A stretch of 64,000 bases of DNA from Bacteroidota bacterium (lineage in GTDB: Bacteria > Bacteroidota > Bacteroidia > CAILMK01 > JACPUW01), in NCBI GenBank assembly GCA_016192035.1, contig JACPUW010000007.1, positions 109,945-173,944 on the forward strand. The letters are read 5' to 3'. Shown in pieces: positions 53,822-63,805 of this stretch; the stretch's first letter is position 1, and each line of letters starts with the position of its first letter. A program made the position numbers and the translations under genes. The notes under the pieces are model-generated. The model saw nothing but the letters and a program-made list of their open reading frames with translations. It searched no databases and was not told the DNA's origin.

Positions 53822-54774
53822 TCTTCAAAGAAAAAATCCACGTATTTGGGGTGGTACCTAAATCCATTTACCGCTTTGTTCTTGTTAACCACTACCAATT
53901 CAAGTAGTTCGTTTTCGCCGGGCGTGCCCGTGCCAAAATCCACATATGCTTCAAAATCCTTCTCCATAATTTCATCAAACTGGCTCATGGTGGCCTGGGC
54001 CTTTATGGTCACAGTGCGAGGATACACCACGACCCTGCGGCTGCCCCGGTATCCTTTTATTTTTATGGCGGTTACAATTTCCTTTTCCGTAAGTAGCTCC
54101 ATGTCGGCGGTTAATGACACCATATCCACGTCGGCACGCTCCACGCCCTCTGGCAACTCGAGTTTGGCGTTCACAATAATTTCTCCTTGTGCCTCATCAA
54201 GCTTTATCAATTGTGTGGAAACGTACTCAATTGCATCCAATCGGCTCTTAGGGCCAAATATTTCCACGTCGGGTGGGGTAGATGTAATGGCGTTTATGCC
54301 ATAGCCCTTGGCTGGTTTTAAGTCGAGCCGGGGCAAAACGGGGACCCTCTTTTTAATGGCGGGCTCTAAGTCTAGGGCTATTTCTTCAGGTTGTTGGCTA
54401 AGTATATTGGTCAAGCCCGGAATGGATTGAACAATAAGGTCTTTAACAGGGGCCAGGTTGAGTGTATGGTCTTTTGGCAAATTGGAGAGATCAACCCTAT
54501 AAACCGGTTTTTTTAGGTGAAAATGGTAAGAAAATAAGTCCCAGCCTATGCCCGTAACCATTATTTTAATTTGGTTGGGCGGGGCACTGGCAAATGTTTG
54601 GTCAGCCGGCAGGTTGGTAAACTCCAATTGAAGCACAATGTCGGCGGTGTACTCCTTGCCCATGCTCTGGAAAAACCAAAGCACAAAGGAAACGGATGTG
54701 CAAGCTGCCAAAAGCTTAAGGTTGACATGGCCCAGGCGGGCTAGCAATTCTTTAAGCCAGTTGGGGCGGTTCAC
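53818..54774 (-). CDS. YbbR-like domain protein (CdaR-like)
   Basis: 318 residues. One N-terminal membrane helix (LLAACTSVSFVLWFFQSM, about 20-37), then two YbbR-like domains outside the membrane (from about 50 and 210; for example VPVLPRLDLKPAKGYGINAITSTPPDVEIFGPKSRLDAIEYVST). In Firmicutes the relative CdaR regulates the c-di-AMP cyclase CdaA. No cyclase gene is next to this copy, so its function here is open. Starts 11 bp after yajC and overlaps coaE. Confidence 0.82.
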   Translation of the reverse strand: MNRPNWLKELLARLGHVNLKLLAACTSVSFVLWFFQSMGKEYTADIVLQLEFTNLPADQTFASAPPNQIKIMVTGIGWDLFSYHFHLKKPVYRVDLSNLPKDHTLNLAPVKDLIVQSIPGLTNILSQQPEEIALDLEPAIKKRVPVLPRLDLKPAKGYGINAITSTPPDVEIFGPKSRLDAIEYVSTQLIKLDEAQGEIIVNAKLELPEGVERADVDMVSLTADMELLTEKEIVTAIKIKGYRGSRRVVVYPRTVTIKAQATMSQFDEIMEKDFEAYVDFGTGTPGENELLELVVVNKNKAVNGFRYHPKYVDFFFEE

Positions 54775-54785
54775 ACTAAGCGCGG

Positions 54786-55058
54786 TTATTTTGGGGCGGG
54801 TTCAAACCCGGGGTTCAATGATTCGCGGTCCACAATAATTTTAGTGCCACCGGAGTCCACCAATACGGTATTGTTTTCGCGCAGTTCCACCACTTTGCCG
54901 TGTATGCCGCCGGTGGTTACCACCTTGCTCCCTTTTTCCAGGGCTTGTCTAAAGTTCTTCATCTCTTTCATGCGCTTTTGTTGAGGGCGGATGAAAAAGA
55001 AAAACATCACCACGAGCATGGCGACGATCATGAGCAGTGAAGGCAGGTTTCCGGCCAT
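54786..55058 (-). CDS. yajC: Preprotein translocase accessory subunit YajC
   Basis: 90 residues. One membrane helix (LLMIVAMLVVMFFFFIRPQ) and a small cytoplasmic domain with GSKVVTTGGIHGKVVELRENNTVLVDSGGTKIIVDRESL, the YajC consensus. It associates with SecDF-SecYEG. Lies between the DUF1573 and YbbR genes on one strand with 12-17 bp spacings. Confidence 0.93.
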   Translation of the reverse strand: MAGNLPSLLMIVAMLVVMFFFFIRPQQKRMKEMKNFRQALEKGSKVVTTGGIHGKVVELRENNTVLVDSGGTKIIVDRESLNPGFEPAPK

Positions 55059-55074
55059 TGGTTTGTTCTTGTTT

Positions 55075-55569
55075 TTAATTGGGTTGGTTTGCTGGATCCT
55101 TAAGCACTTCTCCCACTATGGTGAGCACGGTGGTTTGTGGGTTGGTATTGGCTTCCACATTGATTTGCTTATTGAATGGGCCTTCAGCCGTGGACTTGAA
55201 TCCCACTTTTATCTTTCCCTTTTCGCCGGGTTTGATGGGTTCTTTTGGCCATTCAGGTGTGGTGCAGCCACATGATGCCTTGGCCTCTAGGATCACCAAA
55301 TCTGTTTCACCTGTATTGGTAAACTCAAAGTAGTAAATTACAGGCTGTTGATATTTTACCTTTCCAAAATTGTGGCGGTTTTTTTCAAACTGCACTTCGG
55401 CAATCTTTTGTAGGGCCTTGTCACCCGTGCCGGTGTTGGGATTGCTTTGTTCAATTATGGCCGGATCCAAGGTTTCAGCTTCTTCGGTCTGGCCTTGGTT
55501 TTCAGGCCCATTGCCACAACTGGCCAATGCAAGTCCCAGAATGGCCCATATCCACGTACTCTTTCGCAT
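55075..55569 (-). CDS. DUF1573 lipoprotein
   Basis: 164 residues. Lipoprotein signal ending LALASC (Cys18), an acidic linker (QTEEAETLDP), then a DUF1573 immunoglobulin-like domain: HNFGKVKYQQPVIYYFEFTNTGETDLVILEAKASCGCTTPEWPKEPIKPGEKGKIKVGF. The CGCT and P-G-E-K-G-K-I blocks are the family hallmarks. Abundant in Bacteroidota; function unknown, often beside secretion or envelope genes. Here it sits between nusB and yajC. Confidence 0.88.
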   Translation of the reverse strand: MRKSTWIWAILGLALASCGNGPENQGQTEEAETLDPAIIEQSNPNTGTGDKALQKIAEVQFEKNRHNFGKVKYQQPVIYYFEFTNTGETDLVILEAKASCGCTTPEWPKEPIKPGEKGKIKVGFKSTAEGPFNKQINVEANTNPQTTVLTIVGEVLKDPANQPN

Positions 55570-55590
55570 ATCGGTATTTATAGTTCAAAT

Positions 55591-56526
55591 TTACTCGGCA
55601 GACTCTTCGGTTCCTTTCTGCAGCACCAGTTCACGGCTTATGGTATCCAGCACCCCGTTCACAAACTTTTTACTGTTGGGCGGGCTGTAATTCTTGGCCA
55701 GTTCCACGTATTCGTTTATGGTCACCGTAGAAGGAATAGAAGGGAAATACAGGAATTCCGCGATCCCCATTTTAATGATAATGTTATCAAGCACAGCTAC
55801 CTGGCCAGGCTCCCATTTATGTATTTTCTTTAGCACCATGTCCATGAGCTCTTGGTCATGTGCCACTACCTTTTGGAGTAGTTCTTGGCCAAAACCCATG
55901 GTATTCTCCCAGTCTTGCACAAATTCTACCATAAATGGCTCCTTGCCTGTCAGTATGTTTTGTACGGTCTTTTTTATCATGCTGGCCACCAGCTTTTTGT
56001 CATCTTGAAGGTTTGGGTACTCTTCCTCAAAATGCTGTTCAAAGAGCTGAAAATTATCGCCATAATGCTTAAAGAGGTGCATTACAAACTCTTCATGGGT
56101 TCCTGGCTGTTCCAGGTTAGTGATATACTCTTTATAGTATTCGCTGTTTTTCAGGTCCATAAACACCTTCTGCACCAGGTTGTCTTCGGCATCGTAATTA
56201 AAGGCCACTTTTAGCCTTTCCAATCCTTGCTGCAATTCGGGCTTGTCCACTATGGCGCGTATGATGGGATTGTTTCGTATCACCAAGTGCTCGGTTGCCA
56301 ATCGCGAGGCTTCCAAATACTTGTTGCGCACATCGGCATCATATGTAAGGGCATAGTGGTCCAATTCCCTTAAAAAGGCGAGGTGGTAATAAAAGAGCCG
56401 TTCTATGCGCCCTACCTCGCGGTCATAAGCTGAAATGAGTTGATCGGTGGTCATCTCCCGGCCTCCTTGGTAATACATGTAGAGTACCTGCATTACCTTG
56501 AGCCGTACCTGTCTTCTATTGAGCAT
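55591..56526 (-). CDS. nusB: Transcription antitermination factor NusB, long Bacteroidota form
   Basis: 311 residues, over twice the E. coli NusB (139). The start MLNRRQVRLKVMQVLYMYYQ is the RNA/S10-binding start of NusB. The C-terminal half has the conserved FVNGVLDTISRE helix with YVELAKNYSPPNSKKFVNGVLD. The middle is an extra helical domain typical of the phylum. NusB with NusE binds boxA RNA and supports rRNA transcription. It follows the leucine dehydrogenase gene by 8 bp. Confidence 0.9.
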   Translation of the reverse strand: MLNRRQVRLKVMQVLYMYYQGGREMTTDQLISAYDREVGRIERLFYYHLAFLRELDHYALTYDADVRNKYLEASRLATEHLVIRNNPIIRAIVDKPELQQGLERLKVAFNYDAEDNLVQKVFMDLKNSEYYKEYITNLEQPGTHEEFVMHLFKHYGDNFQLFEQHFEEEYPNLQDDKKLVASMIKKTVQNILTGKEPFMVEFVQDWENTMGFGQELLQKVVAHDQELMDMVLKKIHKWEPGQVAVLDNIIIKMGIAEFLYFPSIPSTVTINEYVELAKNYSPPNSKKFVNGVLDTISRELVLQKGTEESAE

Positions 56527-56534
56527 CCAGCGGT

Positions 56535-57635
56535 TTAGTAGGTTGATTGCACCTTGGCTATATCAGCTATGCGCTTTTCGGCCAGGTGTTTGGCAGCATC
56601 CAGTGTAGTAGAGTCCTGTGATGAAGCTATTTCGTAAATCCTTAGGGTAGAGTCATAAATGTTTTCAGTGGTTGACATGGCCGTTTCGCGGTTATATCCG
56701 TTCCACTCTGTATAAACATTGATTAAACCTCCCGCATTTATCAAGAAATCAGGGGCGTATAGAATGCCCTTTTCTTTTAGCAGCAGGCTGTCTTGGTCTT
56801 CTTTGGCCAATTGATTATTGGCTCCTCCAGCTATTATCTGGCATTTCATGGCCGCAATGGACTCGGTATTCACCCTTGCCCCCAGGGCACAGGGTGCGTA
56901 AATATCCATTGGTGCATCAAACACCGCGTCAACAGGCACTATTTCAGCTCGGTATTTACTTGATACCGCCTTGAGTGCAGACTCATTAACATCGGATATA
57001 AGGATACGGGCGCCTTCTTTTGCCAGGCGCTCCACCAAGTAGGTACCCACCTTGCCCACACCTTCTACCAATACGGTTTTACCGTTCAGTGAATCACTTC
57101 CGTAAGCCACTTTGGCCGATGCCTTCATGCCTAGGTACACGCCATATGCGGTGACCGGTGAAGGATCGCCACCACCGCCCATGCTTTCAGGCAGTCCCAC
57201 CACATTTTCGGTTTCCATGGCTATGTACTCCATATCTTTGGTAGTGGTGCCTACATCCTCGGCGGTGATGTATTTGCCGTTGAGATTTTCAATATATCGG
57301 CCAAATTTTCTAAAGTAAGCCTCTGATTTTAATTTGGTTGGGTCGCCAATAAGCACGGCCTTGGCACCGCCTAGGTTCAGTCCAGATACCGCTGCCTTAT
57401 ACGTCATGCCCCTACTCAGGCGCAACACGTCCACTATGGCATCGCGCTCATTGGCATAGGCATACATACGTGTGCCACCCAGGCCGGGACCCAGCACGGT
57501 ATTGTGTATGGCTATGATACCCTTTAGTCCCGTGGACTTGTCTTGGACCATAACCAGTTGTTCGTAATCATATTGGGTCAGTTTCTCAAAAACATAGTTT
57601 TCGGTCTCCACTAGGGTGGCGCTCAGCGTGCTCAT
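56535..57635 (-). CDS. ldh: Leucine dehydrogenase (Glu/Leu/Phe/Val family)
   Basis: 366 residues. Substrate-binding GMTYKAAVSGLNLGGAKAVLIGDP holds Lys80 and the catalytic Lys92. The NAD domain follows with TVLVEGVGKVGTYLVERL. The glycine-rich GLGGTRMY is also present. It oxidatively deaminates branched-chain amino acids or aminates the keto acids with NADH. Valine or phenylalanine dehydrogenase are alternatives within the family. First gene of a six-gene unit, with a -7 box 45 bp upstream. Confidence 0.88.
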   Translation of the reverse strand: MSTLSATLVETENYVFEKLTQYDYEQLVMVQDKSTGLKGIIAIHNTVLGPGLGGTRMYAYANERDAIVDVLRLSRGMTYKAAVSGLNLGGAKAVLIGDPTKLKSEAYFRKFGRYIENLNGKYITAEDVGTTTKDMEYIAMETENVVGLPESMGGGGDPSPVTAYGVYLGMKASAKVAYGSDSLNGKTVLVEGVGKVGTYLVERLAKEGARILISDVNESALKAVSSKYRAEIVPVDAVFDAPMDIYAPCALGARVNTESIAAMKCQIIAGGANNQLAKEDQDSLLLKEKGILYAPDFLINAGGLINVYTEWNGYNRETAMSTTENIYDSTLRIYEIASSQDSTTLDAAKHLAEKRIADIAKVQSTY

Positions 57636-57679
57636 TGTATGCGTTTTGTTTTTATGGGGTTGTTTTGCAAAAGGCGGTG

Positions 57680-57687
57680 CAAAAGTA
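57680..57687 (-). promoter_or_regulatory. -7 box TACTTTTG of the leucine dehydrogenase unit
   Basis: Minus-strand TACTTTTG fits the consensus and lies 45 bp upstream of the ATG. -33 not clear. Confidence 0.45.
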
Positions 57688-57811
57688 GATGAACCAGGGG
57701 TAAGCGCAAGCCCCCAGGGGCCATTGGTGTGTTGGGCGTGTCATGCCGGGCGGGAGCTATCTTGCGCCCCACTTTGCTATTGTGTGTAGCAACATATTAC
57801 CCTGACGATCC

Positions 57812-59750
<1,939 letters not shown>

Positions 59751-59787
59751 GAGACAGTAGCGAATAGGGGAATTTCAGGAAATCCAC

Positions 59788-59810
59788 AATCACCCAAAGG
59801 GGTGAGCCCA
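59788..59810 (+). promoter_or_regulatory. Palindrome TCACCC-N4-GGGTGA, upstream copy
   Basis: TCACCC (59790-59795) and GGGTGA (59800-59805) form an inverted repeat with a 4-base spacer, within AATCACCCAAAGGGGTGAGCCC. It lies 50 bp before the 206-residue gene that begins the two-component operon. A near-identical site with the same spacer is found at 63132-63154. The form suits a dimeric DNA-binding regulator such as the NarL-type protein encoded in the operon. Confidence 0.55.
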
Positions 59811-59860
59811 GGTATGGATACAGTGTAGTCATTTGTGCGCAACAAAAAAAACGTAAAACA

Positions 59861-60481
59861 ATGAACTACAAAAAACCACATGCCATTTGCGCCGCCGCTT
59901 CAGTAGGCGGCCCTTACCATCTGCGCGTGATGGTGCCACTCCAAACCACTTACGGCACTATCCTGCTTTCTGAAACCGACTGTGATATAGATGGCTTTGA
60001 CGTGAGGCAGTTTACCCTAGACCTACAATCCCCTGGTGCCAGTGAAGTGCATGTGCATATGCAGGAAATCGAGTGTACTCCGTCCCCCAATATCGTTGGT
60101 TTTGAAGTAAGGGTTATGGAAAATGGAATCGTTCAAGGTATATGGAGGGTAGCCGTGCAAGATGTGCAAGTGAAAACCATGACCAATGAAGACGTGTGTT
60201 TCCACGCCGAAGACTTGGGAGGGAATAATTATCAGGTATCTGGCATACAAAACATTTCTACTGGCTATGTGGAGCACCCACCGGTGGTGGACATAAACGA
60301 CCCCTTTGTGGAACTTACTTTTGAATACGAGCAGGTAAGCAATAGCCGCACAAACCCCCTTTACCACAGCCATATGGTGAATATCCCCGATACAAAAATT
60401 TTGAAAGGAAAAAAGAAGAAAAAGAACCAAGGGAGTGACGATGGCTTGATTTGGATTTTCAAGATACCGTATTTTCCGTGA
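59861..60481 (+). CDS. Unknown protein, first gene of two-component operon
   Basis: 206 residues, no signal peptide or membrane helix. Mostly predicted beta-strand (GGPYHLRVMVPLQTTYGTILLSETDCDIDGFDVRQFTLDL) and a Lys-rich stretch near the end (KGKKKKKNQ). I do not recognise a family. It is the first gene after the upstream palindrome, and its stop overlaps the kinase GTG start. It may be an input or output partner of the sensor kinase; this is positional inference only. Confidence 0.65.
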   Translation: MNYKKPHAICAAASVGGPYHLRVMVPLQTTYGTILLSETDCDIDGFDVRQFTLDLQSPGASEVHVHMQEIECTPSPNIVGFEVRVMENGIVQGIWRVAVQDVQVKTMTNEDVCFHAEDLGGNNYQVSGIQNISTGYVEHPPVVDINDPFVELTFEYEQVSNSRTNPLYHSHMVNIPDTKILKGKKKKKNQGSDDGLIWIFKIPYFP

Positions 60482-62448
60482 ATCGAGCTCCAGTATCGAA
60501 ATTTAGCCTATTTTGGTTTTTAGCAGGGCTATTTCTTTTTGGCTCCTGCACCAGGCCAAATGGGGAAGGACAAGGAGCAGGTGCCGTGGACACCCTGGGC
60601 CTAATGGTGCTGCGCGATTCACTCAGTGCATCAATAGATGGAAGCCGGTATAAGGCAGCCACTGATTTTGCCAACACCTACCTGCACCTCTCCGATAGCC
60701 TAGGGATTTATAGGCATAAAGTGCTGTCTTTAAGGCTCATGACGCGCTTATTTGCTGGCAAGAACGAATATCCCCATGCACTGACAAGCCTAAGACAACT
60801 TGCCTTGTTGGCCAAGGAGGCTAGTGATACCCTGGTATGGGCCACTTCCATGAAGGAGATTGTGCAGTGCTATAAGGAATTGCAATACATTGATTCTGCC
60901 TTGGCATATAGCGATTCCACACTGGCCTTGTTAAAAGGGAAGCAAAACCATGTATATATGGAACTTCAACTCTTGCTTGGTTCTATCTACGATGGCCAGG
61001 GATATTACCATAAGGGCATGCAAGCCATTCGGACAGTCCTAAAGTGGAGCGTAGATAAAAAAAGGGATAAGATGGTGATTCAAACAAAACTGGCCTTGGC
61101 ATCTATGTTTGGTGTCCGGGGCGTGTTGGACTCAGCGGAGATGGAGATCAATTCCTTGCTTTATGGCAGCTTGATGCTTAACCCCAGTGATCAAGCACAT
61201 ATACTTTCTATGCTTGGTGCCGTGTATGGCGCCCAAGGTAAACTGCCTGAGGCAGCCGCAACGCTTAAACAAGCCAGGCAACTGGTAGAGATGACAAAGG
61301 ATTGGGAAACAATTGGGGTAGTGCTCACCAATCTTTCAAATCTACAAGTACTACAGGGGCGATATCAAGATGCGGTCAGGTCAATGAGAAAGGTGTATAT
61401 GGATACACTGGTTAATAAGGGCCTCAGGTATGACTTGGCCAATAACATAGCGCATACCTACGAGAAAATGGGCCAACTGGACTCGGCCATGTTCTTCTTA
61501 AAAGAACGTCTAAGGCTGGCAGGCCACATAAAAAGCGGTGACCTTGACCGCATGGTGGTGGAGTATGAAAACAAGTTTGCCAAACAGCGACTTAAAAATG
61601 ACAAAATGCGCTTGGAAAAGGTGGGGCTCAAGGCGCAGAACAAAAGCCGCTGGATGGTGGCAATTTCCCTGGCCTTATCTGCCCTGATGCTCAGCGCAGC
61701 CCTTTTGGCCCTATTGTTTTGGCAGCGGTATAGAAACCGCAAGATTATTAATGAACAAAACGAAGTGATACACCGGAAAAAATTGGAGGAATTGGTACGG
61801 GAAAACAAAATGGAGCGGGTGAGGGCCTTGGTGGAAGGCCAGGAACAGGAGCGCACGCGCATTTCGGCGGAATTGCACGATGGTTTGGGAAGTTTGCTCT
61901 CTACCGTGAAACACCACTTTGAAGTGCTGACCAATAAACACAATGGAGAGCAAGTGGCACTGTTTGAAAAGGTGCACCATATGCTAGACGATGCCTGTGT
62001 GGAAGTGCGCAAGATTTCCCATGACATGGCGTCTAACGTGCTCGGAAAGTTTGGGTTAAAGGCCGCCCTATATGATTTGTCCGACATGGTGTCGGCTAGC
62101 GGCTCCATTCAGGTTAAAATGGCGATCAACGGACTTGAGTCTAAGCTCGACAAATCACTGGAAACCCACATCTTTCGATTGGTGCAAGAACTCCTTGCCA
62201 ATACCGTAAAACATGCTCATGCCACCAAGGTAAATGTACAGGTGCTCCAATTTGACGATAATCTAAGCATTGTGTTTGAAGACAATGGAAGGGGATTTGA
62301 CTATGATGTTGCAAAGAAAAAAGACGGGTTGGGCCTTAAGAATATCCTAACCCGTGTAGCCCACCTACAGGGCACCGTTGAGTTTGACACAGGCAAAGGG
62401 AGCGGGACTACCGTATTGGTGGACATACCCTTGTCTCAAGAGGCGTAA
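60478..62448 (+). CDS. TPR sensor histidine kinase, HisKA_3 (NarX/DesK type)
   Basis: 656 residues from the GTG at 60478, which overlaps the previous stop (GTGA) and starts a lipoprotein-like signal (FLAGLFLFGSC); an upstream TTG gives a less natural start. Tetratricopeptide repeats cover about 45-370 outside the membrane. A single membrane helix spans about 392-414. The HisKA_3 dimerisation domain has ERTRISAELHDGLGSLLS with phospho-acceptor His467, and the ATPase has EDNGRGFDYD and GLGLKNI. Such TPR kinases are frequent in Bacteroidota. It should phosphorylate the adjacent response regulator. Confidence 0.9.
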   Translation: MNRAPVSKFSLFWFLAGLFLFGSCTRPNGEGQGAGAVDTLGLMVLRDSLSASIDGSRYKAATDFANTYLHLSDSLGIYRHKVLSLRLMTRLFAGKNEYPHALTSLRQLALLAKEASDTLVWATSMKEIVQCYKELQYIDSALAYSDSTLALLKGKQNHVYMELQLLLGSIYDGQGYYHKGMQAIRTVLKWSVDKKRDKMVIQTKLALASMFGVRGVLDSAEMEINSLLYGSLMLNPSDQAHILSMLGAVYGAQGKLPEAAATLKQARQLVEMTKDWETIGVVLTNLSNLQVLQGRYQDAVRSMRKVYMDTLVNKGLRYDLANNIAHTYEKMGQLDSAMFFLKERLRLAGHIKSGDLDRMVVEYENKFAKQRLKNDKMRLEKVGLKAQNKSRWMVAISLALSALMLSAALLALLFWQRYRNRKIINEQNEVIHRKKLEELVRENKMERVRALVEGQEQERTRISAELHDGLGSLLSTVKHHFEVLTNKHNGEQVALFEKVHHMLDDACVEVRKISHDMASNVLGKFGLKAALYDLSDMVSASGSIQVKMAINGLESKLDKSLETHIFRLVQELLANTVKHAHATKVNVQVLQFDDNLSIVFEDNGRGFDYDVAKKKDGLGLKNILTRVAHLQGTVEFDTGKGSGTTVLVDIPLSQEA

Positions 62449-62481
62449 CATTTGGTTGTATAATACGATAATTTGCATACT

Positions 62482-63126
62482 ATGATAAAGGTAATAATTG
62501 CCGATGACCACGCCATGTTTGTGGATGGCATCGAAATGTTGTTGAAGGGCGCAGACCACATAGAAATCATAGGAAAGGCGTACACGGGGGTGCAGTTGAT
62601 GAACCAACTAAAGGAAAAACAAGTAGATCTGATACTATTGGACCTGGACATGCCCGATATGGGCGGGGAGGAAGCCTCCGGAATAATTAAGCGGCTTTAC
62701 CCTGATACCAAGATCATCATTGTCACCATGCACGGTGAGCCCAGCTTTGTCCGTCGCCTGATAGAGCTGCAAGTAGATGGCTATCTGCTCAAAAATACGT
62801 CAAGGGATGTGTTGGTTACGGCCATTACCCGGGTGAGCCAAGGGGAGGCATTTTTTGGGGAAGGCTTGCTGCAAAGGGCCATGCAAGAAATGCTCCTGGA
62901 AAGAAACCGGGAACAACAGCCCAAACCACAGGATACCCTTACCGAACGTGAAATCGAAATTATTAAACTCACCGCCAAGGATATGAGTATCCAAGAAATA
63001 GCCGATGCCTTGTTTCTTTCGGCCAATACGGTAAAAACACATAGGAGAAACATACAAGTGAAATTGAACCTTAAAACATCTCTGGGCATAGTGAAATACG
63101 CCGCCGACAACAACCTACTGGACTGA
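62482..63126 (+). CDS. NarL/LuxR-family response regulator
   Basis: 214 residues from the ATG at 62482. Receiver domain with acidic pair ADDH (Asp8, Asp9), phospho-acceptor Asp54 (LLDLDMPDMGG) and the conserved Lys in YLLKN. C-terminal LuxR HTH at about 150-210 (TEREIEIIKLTAKDMSIQEIADALFLSANTVKTHRRNI). It lies 33 bp after the kinase gene, its likely partner. The palindromes at 59790 and 63134 are candidate targets. Confidence 0.93.
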   Translation: MIKVIIADDHAMFVDGIEMLLKGADHIEIIGKAYTGVQLMNQLKEKQVDLILLDLDMPDMGGEEASGIIKRLYPDTKIIIVTMHGEPSFVRRLIELQVDGYLLKNTSRDVLVTAITRVSQGEAFFGEGLLQRAMQEMLLERNREQQPKPQDTLTEREIEIIKLTAKDMSIQEIADALFLSANTVKTHRRNIQVKLNLKTSLGIVKYAADNNLLD

Positions 63127-63131
63127 GCCCG

Positions 63132-63154
63132 AATCACCCTAAAGGGTGATGCCC
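63132..63154 (+). promoter_or_regulatory. Palindrome TCACCC-N4-GGGTGA, downstream copy
   Basis: TCACCC (63134-63139), spacer TAAA, GGGTGA (63144-63149), within AATCACCCTAAAGGGTGATG, followed by GCCC as in the upstream copy. It lies 6 bp after the response regulator stop and 70 bp before the HTH-only gene. It could also act as a weak hairpin at the operon end, but no T-run follows. Confidence 0.55.
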
Positions 63155-63219
63155 TGGGGTAGCCATTGCCTCACTTTTGGGTCTTCGATTATTGATTGTT
63201 AGGTTAATATAGGTTTATT

Positions 63220-63468
63220 ATGAATGGCAAACTAAACGAACTGGAAGTATCCCAATTGGATTTGGCTTCTGGTACAACCCTAGAATTGCTCAGCAAAAGG
63301 GAGCGCGAAATTTTTTCTGCCGTGGTCATGGGTTTTAGCAGCCAAGAAATTGGCAATGCCCACCACATATCAAAACACACCGTGGATACCCACCGGCGCA
63401 ATATCATTCAAAAAACGGGTTTTAACTCCCTGGTTGACTGGATACGGGCAGCAAACGCCTGTCACTAG
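63220..63468 (+). CDS. LuxR-type HTH-only protein
   Basis: 82 residues. LuxR HTH covers about 22-80 (LSKREREIFSAVVMGFSSQEIGNAHHISKHTVDTHRRNIIQKTGFNSLVDWI). There is no receiver or ligand-binding domain. Preceded by the second palindrome of the two-component region, so it may be a target of the upstream regulator or a competitor for its sites. A truncated response regulator is an alternative; the ATG start and short charged N-terminus look complete. Confidence 0.78.
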   Translation: MNGKLNELEVSQLDLASGTTLELLSKREREIFSAVVMGFSSQEIGNAHHISKHTVDTHRRNIIQKTGFNSLVDWIRAANACH

Positions 63469-63805
63469 GAAGGGAGCCTTGCATCCCGGTTCCGCTTGAA
63501 GTCTAGCCCACAATATACAAAGGTGGGGTTCCCGCCTATGTGTCACCTATACGCGGCCTGCTCCTTAGCTTTCCATCAATTTGGCCTGGGGGCCAATTCT
63601 GTGGGTCATCATTAGAAACCCCACCAGGTCCGTCCCCTGGTTTTCCGCAGTTTTTATGTGCCCAGACCTATCCGTTCTAGGTCAGCAGGTCAACTTAAGC
63701 TATAACCATACTTGGAGCTGCTTGGGCACCAGCCACCGTTGGGCCGTCTATATGGACTACACACCGGTACGTTGCCGGTAGGCATTATGTTCAGGTGGCC
63801 CGCAA
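63469..63805 (+). other. Interval without clear genes
   Basis: 337 bp after the HTH-only gene. A 66-codon frame at 63581 has no family features. Nothing else is recognised. Confidence 0.4.

Noticed and set aside
63133..63150. Intrinsic terminator after the response regulator
   Set aside because: The hairpin lacks a following T-run and its sequence recurs upstream of the operon, which fits an operator better.
63581..63781. 66-codon frame near the right end
   Set aside because: No homology or context; composition looks non-coding.
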